Assembly: GCA_016291595.1 (NCBI GenBank)
Contig: JAEEXN010000002.1
Location: forward strand, 50,991-114,990
Origin: Prevotella sp.
Lineage (GTDB): Bacteria > Bacteroidota > Bacteroidia > Bacteroidales > Bacteroidaceae
Length of the DNA: 64,000 bases
Direction of reading: 5' to 3'
Under the pieces are notes generated by a model. The model saw only the letters and a program-made list of their open reading frames with translations. It did not search any database and was not told where the DNA came from. How positions within the stretch are numbered: the first letter of the stretch is position 1; every line of letters begins with the position of its first letter. Made by a program: the position numbers and the translations under genes. Positions 29,490 to 40,153 of this stretch are shown here, piece by piece.

Positions 29490-30083
29490 ATGTACTTATA
29501 CGGAGCAAGCGGTCATGCCCTGGTGATCATCGACATCATTGAGGCTATGGGACTGAGCGTGGAATATCTGTTTGATGATAACCCCGAGATTCATGAACTA
29601 AGAGGAATACCTGTGTCACATGAGTACCATCAGGAAGAACCCCTCATCCTTAGCATCGGAAATAATAGTATCAGGAAACAACTGGCTGAGAAGATGAAAA
29701 ATGTCACTTTCGGAAAGGCCATTCACCCTGCTTCTATTATCTCTCCGCATGCAACTATCGCAGAAGGGACTGTGGTTATGCCTGGTGCTATTATCAATAG
29801 CGGAACTATTATCGGTAAACATTGTATCGTGAATACAAGTGCATCTGTAGACCATGAGTGTAGAATAGATGATTACGCTCATATCTCCCCTAATGTTACA
29901 TTGTGTGGAAATGTGCATATTGGTGAGGGAGCATGGATTGGTGCCGGAACCACCGTAATTCCAGGTATTAAGATTGGGAAATGGGCAGTCATCGGAGCAG
30001 GATCTGTTGTATTAAGAGATATTCCTGACGGTGTGGTAGCATATGGGAATCCTTGTAAAATCAAAAGCAAATTGTTTGAATGA
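29490..30083 (+). CDS. PglD/NeuD-family sugar O/N-acetyltransferase (left-handed beta-helix)
   Basis: MYLYGASGHALVIIDII; hexapeptide repeats; GAGTTVIPGIKIGKWAVIGAGSVVLRDIPDGVVAYGNPCK. Confidence 0.9.
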   Translation: MYLYGASGHALVIIDIIEAMGLSVEYLFDDNPEIHELRGIPVSHEYHQEEPLILSIGNNSIRKQLAEKMKNVTFGKAIHPASIISPHATIAEGTVVMPGAIINSGTIIGKHCIVNTSASVDHECRIDDYAHISPNVTLCGNVHIGEGAWIGAGTTVIPGIKIGKWAVIGAGSVVLRDIPDGVVAYGNPCKIKSKLFE

Positions 30084-31216
30084 AACTGTTTCGGATTACG
30101 ACCTCTGACATCAGCCTTGACTTGCTACTGAAAGGGCAATTGCGATTTCTGAATGAGCATTTCGAAGTTGTTGGTGTGTCTGCAGACAGTGGATTGCTGC
30201 AAAAAGTAGGCAAAAGAGAAGGCATCAGAACCATTCAAGTACCTTTGCATCGCGAAATCTCATTGAAGGCAGACTGGCAATGTCTTTGGCAGTTAGTTAG
30301 AATTCTCAAAAGCGAAAAGCCGGACATCATACATGCGAACACGCCCAAGGGAAGCCTGTTAGCCATGATAGCTGGAAAGATTGCACATGTTCCACATCGC
30401 ATATATACAGTTACCGGTCTTCGATATCAAGGAGCAACTGGTTTTTTACAATGGACTCTGAAAACTATGGAACGGATAACGTGTCTTTGTGCTACGAGAG
30501 TTATTCCAGAAGGGAACGGTGTCTTAAAAACTCTCAGAGAAGACCATATAACAGGAAAAGAACTGCATGTAGTTCATTATGGCAATATTAGCGGTATCGA
30601 TACAAACTATTATTCAAATGAAGGCTATGACAAAAAAAAGGACGACACTTTCCGATTTGTCTTCATTGGAAGGATTGTGAAAGACAAAGGAATTGCTGAG
30701 TTAGCGTCATGCATGCGAAGACTTCACAAGGAAATGAACGAAAATGGAATACGAGTAAAGCTAATTCTTGTAGGACCGTTTGAGCCGGAACAAGCACCAC
30801 TGAATAAAGAGGATGAGGTCTTCTTAAGAAATAGCGAATGCATAGATTATGTTGGATACCAGTCTGATATTCGGCCTTACCTGGCTGCTGCCGACGCATT
30901 GGTATTCCCCAGCTATAGAGAGGGATTCCCGAACGTGGTGCTTCAGGCAGGCAGCATGGGATTACCATCAATCGTAACGAACATCAACGGTTGTAACGAG
31001 ATTATTAAGGACGGACTGAACGGACGGATTATTCAACCGAGAAATGAGCAAGCGCTATATAATACGATGAAATATTTCGTTGAGCATCCTGCTGAAGTGA
31101 AGCGAATGGCTGGTAACGCACGAAGAATGGTACAGGAGAAATATGAGCAGCGAGACGTGTGGCAGGCATTGCTTGAAATGTACAGAAATGAGATTTTAAC
31201 GAACGAAAAATGTTGA
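30080..31216 (+). CDS. Glycosyltransferase family 4 (PglA-like)
   Basis: KPDIIHANTPKGSLLAMIAGKIAHVPHRIYTVTGLRYQG; FPSYREGFPNVVLQAGSMGLPSIVTNINGCNEII. Confidence 0.87.
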   Translation: MKLFRITTSDISLDLLLKGQLRFLNEHFEVVGVSADSGLLQKVGKREGIRTIQVPLHREISLKADWQCLWQLVRILKSEKPDIIHANTPKGSLLAMIAGKIAHVPHRIYTVTGLRYQGATGFLQWTLKTMERITCLCATRVIPEGNGVLKTLREDHITGKELHVVHYGNISGIDTNYYSNEGYDKKKDDTFRFVFIGRIVKDKGIAELASCMRRLHKEMNENGIRVKLILVGPFEPEQAPLNKEDEVFLRNSECIDYVGYQSDIRPYLAAADALVFPSYREGFPNVVLQAGSMGLPSIVTNINGCNEIIKDGLNGRIIQPRNEQALYNTMKYFVEHPAEVKRMAGNARRMVQEKYEQRDVWQALLEMYRNEILTNEKC

Positions 31217-31217
31217 C

Positions 31218-31889
31218 ATGCCATCTAAAAAAACTTCGTTCTTCATAACTAATTCATCACATTTAGCCAGATTCAGACTTGTGTATAAAAAATATTCCAA
31301 AAGACTGTTAGACTTTTGTATATCGCTAATTGCGATTATCTGCCTATCTCCTATTCTATTGGTTGTGGCCATTTGGTTACACTTTGCGAATAGGGGAAGT
31401 GGAACCTTTTTCCTACAAGAAAGGCCAGGACGTAATGGAAAAATCTTCAAAATAATCAAGTTCAAGACAATGACGGACGAACGGGACGCTGAAGGGAATC
31501 TACTGCCCGACGAGAAACGACTCACATCTTTTGGGAAATTTATCAGATCAACTTCGCTTGACGAACTTCCACAACTGATCAATGTGCTAAAAGGTGATAT
31601 GGCTCTGATTGGCCCCCGCCCCCTATTAGTACAATATCTGTCACTATATTCTCCCGAACAAGCTCGACGACATGAAGTACGGCCGGGAATCACAGGTTGG
31701 GCACAATGCCATGGACGGAATGCTATCAGTTGGAAAGAGAAATTCGAATACGATGTATGGTATGTGGACCATCTTTCTTTTTTAACTGATTTGAAGGTCA
31801 TATATTATACGAGTCTGACTGTGTTTAAACGAGATGGCATCGCCCACGAGGGTAGTATGACCATGGAGCCTTTTAATGGAAAAAACTGA
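31218..31889 (+). CDS. PglC-like undecaprenyl-phosphate sugar-1-phosphate transferase
   Basis: KRLLDFCISLIAIICLSPILL; FKTMTDERDAEGNLLPDEKRLTSFGKFIRSTSLDELPQLINVLKGDMALIGPRPLLVQYL. Confidence 0.9.
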   Translation: MPSKKTSFFITNSSHLARFRLVYKKYSKRLLDFCISLIAIICLSPILLVVAIWLHFANRGSGTFFLQERPGRNGKIFKIIKFKTMTDERDAEGNLLPDEKRLTSFGKFIRSTSLDELPQLINVLKGDMALIGPRPLLVQYLSLYSPEQARRHEVRPGITGWAQCHGRNAISWKEKFEYDVWYVDHLSFLTDLKVIYYTSLTVFKRDGIAHEGSMTMEPFNGKN

Positions 31890-32030
31890 AGAAACAACAA
31901 GAATAAAAACAATTGCATTAACAAATTAAAATAAAGCGAAACATCAATACTATTAGTCCATAGTTCTCTGAACTCGAGAATAAATAGAGAACATGAACAG
32001 TAGTGAAAAACAGTATAAAAGACTAAACTG

Positions 32031-33191
32031 ATGGGGAAAGGAAACAGAATCTATTTATGCCTGGCCCACATGTCGGGCAATGAGATGAAATACATACAAG
32101 AAGCATTTGATACCAATTGGGTAGTTCCACTTGGCCCTAACGTGAATGCTTTTGAAGAAGATTTGGAACGGTATGTAGGTGAGGACAAAAAGGTGGTCGT
32201 ATTGTCAGCTGGTACTGCAGCCATCCATTTATCATTGGTATATTTGGGCATTCAGTCTGGTGATGAGGTAATCTGCCAGTCATTCACTTTCTCTGCATCT
32301 GCTAACCCAGTGGTCTATCAAGGTGCAACGCCAGTATTTGTAGACTCTGAGAAAGACTCGTGGAATATGGATCCTGAACTGCTGGAAGACGCTATTAAAA
32401 ATCGTGTCAAGAAGACCGGACGCAAGCCAAAGGCTATTATTCCCGTCTATCTGTATGGCATGCCAGCACGCATCACAGAAATTATGGAAATCGCAGAGCG
32501 CTACGATATTCCTGTGATTGAGGATGCAGCTGAAGCTTTTGGTTCAAGGTTTAAAGGACAAGTGTGTGGAACTTTCGGCAAGATGGGAATTATGAGTTTT
32601 AATGGTAATAAAATGATTACCACTAGCGGAGGTGGTGCTCTGATTTGCCCTAATGAAGAGACAAAGCGGAAAATCACTTTCTATGCAACGCAAGCCCGTG
32701 AGAACAAACCATACTATCTCCATGAGGAAATCGGATTTAACTATCGGATGAGTAATATCTGCGCGGGTATTGGGCGTGGGCAGATGACCGTTGCAGACGA
32801 ACATATCGCCCATCACAAGCACCTATGTGACCTATATGTTGAATTGTTGAAAGACTCGGATGAGGTGGTAGTGCATGTAAACCCCACATCTGACTATGAT
32901 TCCAACTATTGGTTGAATACCATTACTTTCCCTAAAGCAGAAAGGACGAAAAATGAACCCGCAGAATTGGTAGAACGAGTAAGGGTACATCTGGAGGAAA
33001 AAGGTATTGAGTCGCGTCCGCTTTGGAAACCGATGCACACGCAACCAGTGTTTAAAGATGCTCCTGCTTACGTTAACGGAGTGTCTGAGCATCTTTTCGA
33101 GATTGGTCTTTGCCTTCCAAGCGGTCCCTTGGTGACTGATGAGGATGCAGGAAGAATTGCCAGTGAAATATTAAAATGTATACATGGATGA
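32031..33191 (+). CDS. DegT/DnrJ/EryC1 aminotransferase (PglE-like)
   Basis: LSAGTAAIHLSLVYLGIQSGDEVICQSFTFSASANPVVYQGATPVFVDSE; SFNGNKMITTSGGG PLP-lysine region. Confidence 0.9.
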   Translation: MGKGNRIYLCLAHMSGNEMKYIQEAFDTNWVVPLGPNVNAFEEDLERYVGEDKKVVVLSAGTAAIHLSLVYLGIQSGDEVICQSFTFSASANPVVYQGATPVFVDSEKDSWNMDPELLEDAIKNRVKKTGRKPKAIIPVYLYGMPARITEIMEIAERYDIPVIEDAAEAFGSRFKGQVCGTFGKMGIMSFNGNKMITTSGGGALICPNEETKRKITFYATQARENKPYYLHEEIGFNYRMSNICAGIGRGQMTVADEHIAHHKHLCDLYVELLKDSDEVVVHVNPTSDYDSNYWLNTITFPKAERTKNEPAELVERVRVHLEEKGIESRPLWKPMHTQPVFKDAPAYVNGVSEHLFEIGLCLPSGPLVTDEDAGRIASEILKCIHG

Positions 33192-35128
33192 AAGACTTTA
33201 TAGAAAAATTATTCACCTGGTATTTTGATAGGAAATCATTGCCCTATTGGGCACTAATCATACTTGACTGTCTGATTGTATACCTCTCAGGACTGTATAG
33301 TTACTGGCTCTATAGTCGTGGCGTTGAAACGTTGGCTAATGTTGTGCCTATCACACATACGCTGTTATTGTATTTGGGATTGTACATTATCTCCTTCAGG
33401 GTATTTCACACATATTCAGGTATTATCCGCTATTCGTCGTTCTCTGACCTGAAACGTATCGTATATGCGATGGCATTAGGAACCCTATTAGCATTTATCC
33501 TCCATCGATGGATGTTTACATGGGAGACTACGCAATTCTTCAAACTGGGTGGCAACCATGTTGCAGTAATGGGAATGACGGCCACAGTATTAATGTGTGC
33601 GGTGCGAGTGTTAGTAAAAACCATCTACGATTCGGTGTTTCTGAACAGCAGCGCTGTACCAGCATTAGTGTACGGTGTTAAAGACGGAGGTGTAATGATT
33701 GCGAACACAATCCGAAACGAAAGACCAACACGATTCTTGTTGAAAGGCTTTATCAGTCATGAAAACCAATTTGCCCACCAGCGACTCATTGGTGAAAAAG
33801 TTTTTGCTGCGGACGATGAATTGAAAAAGCATATTGAAAAGAATGGCATTAAAGCGATTCTAGTGTCCCCACTTCGAAATGATGATTTCCGCAACGACCA
33901 AAAACTACAAGAACTTCTGTTGGAAGCTGGTGTACAGATTTATATGGCAAAAGGGCTGGACCTGGGAACAGACAATATTAAGAACTCTCAACAATTGCAG
34001 GAAGTGAGTATTGAGGATTTGTTACCACGTGATGAAATCTCAATCGACATGCATGCAATAGAGGAACAACTGCGCGGAAAAACCATCATGATTACAGGGT
34101 CTGCAGGAAGTATCGGTTTCGAAATTGTAAAACAGGTGGCATCATATAAGCCAAGGCTACTGGTTCTGATTGATCAGGCAGAGACCCCGCAACATGATGT
34201 CCGCTTATATATGAAAAAACAATGGCCTGACATTAAAACAGAGACAATCGTCACATCTATCTGCAAGGAAAAGCGAATGGAGCAGATTTTCAGCGAATAC
34301 CGTCCTGATTATGTGTTCCATGCCGCAGCCTATAAGCACGTACCAATGATGGAAGATAATCCCGCTGAAAGTGTTCAAAACAACATTTTGGGCACAAAGA
34401 TTATTGCAGACTTGGCTGTGAGATATGGAGTGAAAAAATTTGTCATGGTGTCTACCGACAAGGCAGTGAATCCCACAAATGTGATGGGATGTTCAAAGCG
34501 CATCTGTGAGATATATGTACAGTCTCTCGACAAGGCTATTAAAGACGGAAAGTTCGATAGTGCAGTCACTCAGTTTGTGACGACACGCTTCGGTAATGTG
34601 CTTGACTCAAACGGTTCTGTCATACCACTATTCCGCAAGCAGATAGCCTCAGGCGGGCCAATTACTGTGACACACCCAGATATTATACGTTACTTTATGC
34701 TCATCCCCGAAGCCTGTGCTTTGGTGTTAGAGGCAGGGACAAGCGGTCGTGGCGGAGAGGTATTTGCTTTTGATATGGGAAAACCGGTAAAAATAGCTGA
34801 TCTGGCCAAACGAATGATTCAACTGAGTGATGCCAAAAACATAGAAATTGTGTACACTGGACTTCGTCCGGGCGAAAAACTATACGAGGAAGTGTTGAAC
34901 GATGAGGAGCTTACCATTGCCACCACTAATCCCAAAATAAGAATTGCCCGACTAAAGGTATATGAGTATGAGGAAATATGCAAAGAGATTAACAAACTGA
35001 TTGAAACCACATTGCAGTACGACGATATGAAGATTGTAGCAATGATGAAACGGATAGTTCCTGAATACAAAAGCCAAAATTCTATCTATGAGAAATTAGA
35101 TAGTCAGTTGAAAAAAGATAATGATTAG
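33188..35128 (+). CDS. PglF/WbpM/CapD-like UDP-sugar 4,6-dehydratase
   Basis: N-terminal TMs; IMITGSAGSIGFEIVKQVA; AAYKHVPMMEDNPAESVQNNILGTK; VSTDKAVNPTNVMGCSKR. Confidence 0.92.
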   Translation: MKDFIEKLFTWYFDRKSLPYWALIILDCLIVYLSGLYSYWLYSRGVETLANVVPITHTLLLYLGLYIISFRVFHTYSGIIRYSSFSDLKRIVYAMALGTLLAFILHRWMFTWETTQFFKLGGNHVAVMGMTATVLMCAVRVLVKTIYDSVFLNSSAVPALVYGVKDGGVMIANTIRNERPTRFLLKGFISHENQFAHQRLIGEKVFAADDELKKHIEKNGIKAILVSPLRNDDFRNDQKLQELLLEAGVQIYMAKGLDLGTDNIKNSQQLQEVSIEDLLPRDEISIDMHAIEEQLRGKTIMITGSAGSIGFEIVKQVASYKPRLLVLIDQAETPQHDVRLYMKKQWPDIKTETIVTSICKEKRMEQIFSEYRPDYVFHAAAYKHVPMMEDNPAESVQNNILGTKIIADLAVRYGVKKFVMVSTDKAVNPTNVMGCSKRICEIYVQSLDKAIKDGKFDSAVTQFVTTRFGNVLDSNGSVIPLFRKQIASGGPITVTHPDIIRYFMLIPEACALVLEAGTSGRGGEVFAFDMGKPVKIADLAKRMIQLSDAKNIEIVYTGLRPGEKLYEEVLNDEELTIATTNPKIRIARLKVYEYEEICKEINKLIETTLQYDDMKIVAMMKRIVPEYKSQNSIYEKLDSQLKKDND

Positions 35129-35283
35129 CCTGGTTTCGTGTTATGTCTTCTCCGTTTTCCATATTATTCACGATTGCGACAAGTAAACTAGCCGCCTATT
35201 CTTGCCTTTTTTCGCAATTATTATGAACCAATAACAATAAAACATGCGAAAACGGGTTATATTTTATATATAAAACTACCATT

Positions 35284-37851
35284 ATGAAAAGAATTATCAT
35301 ACTGACCATATATGCTTTCTTGTTTGCTGTATGTGCCTCAGCACAATCGAGCATGACGGATTCACAGGTAATGCAGATGCTCATTAAAGAAAAAGCCGCA
35401 GGCACATCCCAACAGCAAATCGTTACCAAATTGGTGCAAAGCGGTGTGGACATACAACAAATCCAGCGAGTAAAAAAAATGTATGAGCGGGAAATGAAAG
35501 GCTCTGGTTTAGGCAACCTCTCTTCTTCTACCGACACGCAAGATCGCAGCCGTGTGGCTAATGGGAAAAAACGCGAGGATTATCAGCAACAACAAGAACA
35601 GATTCCTTACAGGATTAAGGATATGAGTACTAAAAAGAGTCCTGTGGTCTATGACGAGACAAATCCTGAATGGCTGCTCATGCAACAGGAACTGGACTCA
35701 TTCATACCCGACTCTACTGCCTTGTTGAAACAACTGATAGCAGAGCGTGACAAAAACAAAAAGAAAGTTTTCGGACGTGATATTTTCAACAACAAAGAAC
35801 TGACATTTGAACCCAACATGAATATAGCCACACCCCAAAATTACCGTCTGGGACCTGGTGATGCCGTATTCATCGATATTTATGGAGCTTCGCAAAAGTC
35901 TATTGAGAGTACGGTATCACCAGATGGCACCGTAACAATTGAAGGCTTCGGTCCTGTGTATGTAAGCGGGATGACTGTCGGTCAGGCAAATGCGCACCTC
36001 CGCTCCACATTAGGATCGCGTTACAGTAGCAGCCAAATCAAGCTAACTGTCGGACAAACCCGTACCATCATGGTAAACATTATGGGTGAGGTGAAAATGC
36101 CTGGAACCTATACTTTGTCAGCATTCGCCACCGTTTTCCATGCACTTTACATGGCAGGAGGCACCAACGATCTGGGTACCCTTCGAAACATTAAAGTTTT
36201 CCGCAACAACAAACTCGTGACTACCGTCGATATATATGACTACATGTTGAATGGGAAACTGACTGGGAATGTACGATTGGCAGATAATGACGTGATTGTC
36301 GTTGGTCCTTACGACTGTCTTGTAAACATTTCGGGTAAGGTGAAACGCCCGATGATTTACGAAATGCGCAAAAATGAAAGCGTTACCACACTGCTGAAAT
36401 ACGCAGGAGGATTTACAGGTGATGCATATACCAAGCAAGTAAGACTAGTACGAAAGACAGGTCGGGAATATTCCGTTCATAACGTTGAGGAGTTCGATTT
36501 CTCATCGTTCCATTTAGCAGATGAAGACTCTGTCAGTGTTGATAGCATTATTTCCAGATTCTCCAATATGGTGGAATTGAAGGGCGCCGTATTCCGTCCG
36601 GGCATGTATCAGGTAGGTGGACAAATCTATAGTGTTCGTTCTCTGCTTGAGAGTGCAGAAGGACTAAAAGAAGAGGCATTCACGGCGCATGCCGTCATGC
36701 ACCGCATGAAAAGCGACCGCTCGTTAGAGGTAATCCCTGTGGATGTAGAAGGCATTTTGAACGGTCAAGTTGCCGACATACCCCTAAAGCCAAACGACGT
36801 ACTGTTTATCCCTACCAAAAGGGAGATGATGGAGGAACAGACCATCACCATTCACGGCGAAGTGCATTATCCAGGTATATACAAATATGCAGAGAATGAG
36901 ACACTAGAGGACTTTGTGTTGCAGGCCGGTGGACTGAAACAGACAGCCTCAACTGTGAAAGTAGATGTGGCCCGTCGTGTAAGAAACCCGAAGGCACTAA
37001 CAACAGACAGTTTGATAGCACAAACGTATAGTTTTGCTCTGAAGGATGGTTTTGTGATTGACGGTGAAAGCGGTTTCAAACTCCAACCCTTCGATGAGGT
37101 ATATGTACGCAAGAGTCCAGGTTACTACGAACAGCAGAATGTCACCATCGAAGGCGAAGTGATGTTCGGTGGTTCATATACCCTCTCTAAGAAAGATCAG
37201 CGATTGAGCGACCTCGTAAAAGCTGCCGGCGGAGTGAACGATCGTGCTTATATCAAGGGTGCAAGACTGGAAAGACGTTATACCAGAGAGGAGCGTCTCC
37301 GTGCGGAGGCTGTATTAAAGAAAGCTCAAGAAGAACTTGAGACTAGTCTCCTTGAACAGGCCGCAAGGACTGGTAACAGCAATCTTAGCAGCCTCAGTAA
37401 CAAAGAACAACTGCGTAAATATGAAGTAGGATCCACCTATCCCGTTGGTATTGAATTAGACAAGGCCTTAGCCAACCCAGGCTGCAACGATGATATTATT
37501 CTGCGCGAAGGCGACCGTTTGGTTGTTCCACAATACGAAGCTACCGTAAAAATCAATGGCGAGGTGATGTATCCTAATACCGTAGGTTATATCAAAGGTA
37601 AAAAGGCGAGCTATTACATCGACCAGGCTGGCGGTTTCTCTAACAAGGCTAAAAAGCGCAAGAGTTATATCATATACATGAACGGCAAGGTTGAGACTGT
37701 CAGCCATAATGCCAAGCCTGAGCCTGGCTGCGAGATTGTAGTACCCTCGAAGTCGCTGAGCAAGACCTCTATCTCTGAGACCTTGAGCATTGCCACGGGA
37801 GTCGGCTCATTTGCTGCCATTATTGCTACATTGGTCAGCTTAATTAAGTAA
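35284..37851 (+). CDS. Multi-SLBB outer-membrane polysaccharide export protein (second OPX)
   Basis: YRLGPGDAVFIDIYGASQKSIESTVSPDGTVTIEGFGPVYVSGMTVGQANAHLR plus several SLBB repeats; C-terminal TM. Confidence 0.9.
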   Translation: MKRIIILTIYAFLFAVCASAQSSMTDSQVMQMLIKEKAAGTSQQQIVTKLVQSGVDIQQIQRVKKMYEREMKGSGLGNLSSSTDTQDRSRVANGKKREDYQQQQEQIPYRIKDMSTKKSPVVYDETNPEWLLMQQELDSFIPDSTALLKQLIAERDKNKKKVFGRDIFNNKELTFEPNMNIATPQNYRLGPGDAVFIDIYGASQKSIESTVSPDGTVTIEGFGPVYVSGMTVGQANAHLRSTLGSRYSSSQIKLTVGQTRTIMVNIMGEVKMPGTYTLSAFATVFHALYMAGGTNDLGTLRNIKVFRNNKLVTTVDIYDYMLNGKLTGNVRLADNDVIVVGPYDCLVNISGKVKRPMIYEMRKNESVTTLLKYAGGFTGDAYTKQVRLVRKTGREYSVHNVEEFDFSSFHLADEDSVSVDSIISRFSNMVELKGAVFRPGMYQVGGQIYSVRSLLESAEGLKEEAFTAHAVMHRMKSDRSLEVIPVDVEGILNGQVADIPLKPNDVLFIPTKREMMEEQTITIHGEVHYPGIYKYAENETLEDFVLQAGGLKQTASTVKVDVARRVRNPKALTTDSLIAQTYSFALKDGFVIDGESGFKLQPFDEVYVRKSPGYYEQQNVTIEGEVMFGGSYTLSKKDQRLSDLVKAAGGVNDRAYIKGARLERRYTREERLRAEAVLKKAQEELETSLLEQAARTGNSNLSSLSNKEQLRKYEVGSTYPVGIELDKALANPGCNDDIILREGDRLVVPQYEATVKINGEVMYPNTVGYIKGKKASYYIDQAGGFSNKAKKRKSYIIYMNGKVETVSHNAKPEPGCEIVVPSKSLSKTSISETLSIATGVGSFAAIIATLVSLIK

Positions 37852-37856
37852 AAGAT

Positions 37857-38933
37857 ATGAACGAGAATAACAATACGAACATCATCGACCTCAGAGAAAT
37901 CATCAAAAGGATATGGGACAAGAAGATGGTATTTCTGAAAGTTCTCCCAATCGTCTTTGTTCTGTCATGTGTATATATCCTCCCCGAGCCGAGATATTAT
38001 ACTTCGAACGTGACATTGGCTCCTGAAATGGGGAGTGTCACAGGCGGAGGTTCCCTTACATCGATAGCCTCATCATTCGGTGTCGACTTAGGAACCTTGC
38101 AGAATTCTGATGCCATCTACCCTGACTTATATCCTGATTTGATGGAATCGACAGAATTTGTGGTAAGTTTATTTGATACCAAAGTGACGAATTTAGACGG
38201 AGACATCCAGACAGATTATTTTACGTACCTGGCAAAACACCGTAAACGTTCCATTTGGAAAAAGCCTGGTGACTGGGTTAAAAAGCAAATCAGAAAACTG
38301 ACAGAGCCAAAGCAGATATCTACACCCAATAACAGCGAAAAAGGAGTAAACCCATTCTTTCTGAACAAAAAGCAACATGGAATTGTAGGAGTAATCCGAG
38401 AAAACATCACATGTAATGTAGACAAGAAAACATCGGTCATCACCATTACAGTAAAAGACCAAGACAAGCTGATTTGTGCCAGCATGGCAGACTCTGTCAG
38501 GGTAAGACTACAGGAGTACATTACGAACTATCGTACTCATAAGGCGAAGATTGACGTAGAGCATTACTCGAAACTAACCACTGAGGCCAAGCATATCTAC
38601 GAGAAGGCACGTCAACTCTATGGTAGCTTCTCAGATGCAAACAGCGATGTCATACTCGAAAGCTACCGGGCCAAAAGAAATGACTTGGAAAACGACATGC
38701 AACTGAAGTATAACACCTATACGGCATTAAACACCCAATTGCAGGCTGCAAAGGCAAAACTACAAGAAATCACACCTGCATTCACGGTCATACAGTGTGC
38801 ATCTGTTCCTGAGAAGCCGGCCGGTCCAAAACGAATGCTGTTTGTGCTGGGTATGATTTTCTTTGCTGCAATTGTCACTACATTCTGGTTGATTAAAGAC
38901 ATTTTGGGCATCGTGCCTTTAAATAAAGAGTAG
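37857..38933 (+). CDS. Wzz-like chain length determinant protein (no kinase domain)
   Basis: IIDLREIIKRIWDKKMVFLKVLPIVFVLSCVYIL; coiled coil; C-terminal PEKPAGPKRMLFVLGMIFFAAIVT. Confidence 0.87.
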   Translation: MNENNNTNIIDLREIIKRIWDKKMVFLKVLPIVFVLSCVYILPEPRYYTSNVTLAPEMGSVTGGGSLTSIASSFGVDLGTLQNSDAIYPDLYPDLMESTEFVVSLFDTKVTNLDGDIQTDYFTYLAKHRKRSIWKKPGDWVKKQIRKLTEPKQISTPNNSEKGVNPFFLNKKQHGIVGVIRENITCNVDKKTSVITITVKDQDKLICASMADSVRVRLQEYITNYRTHKAKIDVEHYSKLTTEAKHIYEKARQLYGSFSDANSDVILESYRAKRNDLENDMQLKYNTYTALNTQLQAAKAKLQEITPAFTVIQCASVPEKPAGPKRMLFVLGMIFFAAIVTTFWLIKDILGIVPLNKE

Positions 38934-38955
38934 ATATTGCAGAAGAGCTACGCAC

Positions 38956-40152
38956 ATGATTATTGACTTCAAGAAGATTACATGGCTACCTTGTCTTATT
39001 ATCCTTGTCTTGACAATGAGGATGTGCATTGCTTTAGCAGAAATGGAGATGCCAGCGTTATCTTATGGTTTTCTTGCTATAGAGTTGTTATCTTTCCTAC
39101 TCATGTCTTTTCTCTACTTCAAAGATGGAATAATCACAAAATATCTATTTTTTGTCATTCTATACCAGTTGCTCCTGCTGGTTTTCAGCATCCTTAACGG
39201 GACAAATGCAAAAGATAGCTTCTATCTTGGTTGTGGATGCATTCTGATTGTCATCATGATGGAATACTACAAAGAGAGACTCAGCATGATTCTCTTTGCT
39301 TTTTCCATTGCATTTTCCATATGTATATACATGAATTTTTTCCACTTGATAACGCACCCTCATCTATGGCTCATTGACGAGAATAAGTCGCTGACAGGCT
39401 ATCTGCTTGGAAATAACTATAATCAGATGGGATGCCGCCTTTTATGTGCTGTTGCAATCAATATCCTGTGTTTCAGGTTGAAGAAGTTTTGGATCATCAA
39501 TACCATTCCCCTTATTATTGTGTCCGTAGCAACAGTAGCTATCGTACGCTCGATGACCTCGTTGACACTTATTACCCTTTTCCTGGTTTTCTGTTTCTTG
39601 CCTTCAAAGAAATTACAACGAACAGGCATTATTTCACTCCTAGTTTTCTATGTGTTTTTCCAAATATTCGTATGCTTTAATGGGAAAGGACTTGAAAATA
39701 ACGAATTGGCTGTATACTTTATCGAAGATGTTTTGAAGAAAGACATTACTTTCACCAATAGAACAGAATTATGGGATGCAGCAGCTCATGCTTTTATGCA
39801 GTCGCCCATCATTGGATATGGATTTGTTGACAGCGACTGGTATTTCTCCCACATGAGTTCTGCCGCTATGGGACCCCATAATTTTATTTATTCTGTCTTA
39901 ATCAATGGTGGTGTCGTCCTACTATTAGTTTTCATTGCCATCTTCATTCTTGCCACAAAAAAGGCTTTTACGATGAATGACAGAAGCACCAATGTGCTGT
40001 TGGCAGCAACTGCCGTCCTATTGTTTATGATGACGATGGAGGTGTATCCTCTCTCTTTTATTCTTCTCCTGCTGTCGCTAGTCTATTACCGTCCATGCAT
40101 TGACGACAAGCCAAGAAAAGATCTGGAACAGTCTACAATCCAAGTGAGTTAG
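38956..40152 (+). CDS. O-antigen ligase/polymerase (Wzy/WaaL-like) membrane protein
   Basis: Multi-TM; TNRTELWDAAAHAFMQSPIIGYGF and MGPHNFIYSVLINGGVVLLLVF resemble O-antigen ligase motifs. Confidence 0.83.
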   Translation: MIIDFKKITWLPCLIILVLTMRMCIALAEMEMPALSYGFLAIELLSFLLMSFLYFKDGIITKYLFFVILYQLLLLVFSILNGTNAKDSFYLGCGCILIVIMMEYYKERLSMILFAFSIAFSICIYMNFFHLITHPHLWLIDENKSLTGYLLGNNYNQMGCRLLCAVAINILCFRLKKFWIINTIPLIIVSVATVAIVRSMTSLTLITLFLVFCFLPSKKLQRTGIISLLVFYVFFQIFVCFNGKGLENNELAVYFIEDVLKKDITFTNRTELWDAAAHAFMQSPIIGYGFVDSDWYFSHMSSAAMGPHNFIYSVLINGGVVLLLVFIAIFILATKKAFTMNDRSTNVLLAATAVLLFMMTMEVYPLSFILLLLSLVYYRPCIDDKPRKDLEQSTIQVS

Positions 40153-40153
40153 T

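Noticed and set aside
31196-31801. 201-aa reverse-strand ORF
   Set aside because: Antisense to the PglC-like transferase; no motif support.
31950-32010. GTTCTC...GAGAAC inverted repeat before the aminotransferase gene
   Set aside because: Short arms with a long loop in AT-rich sequence; not distinguishable from chance.
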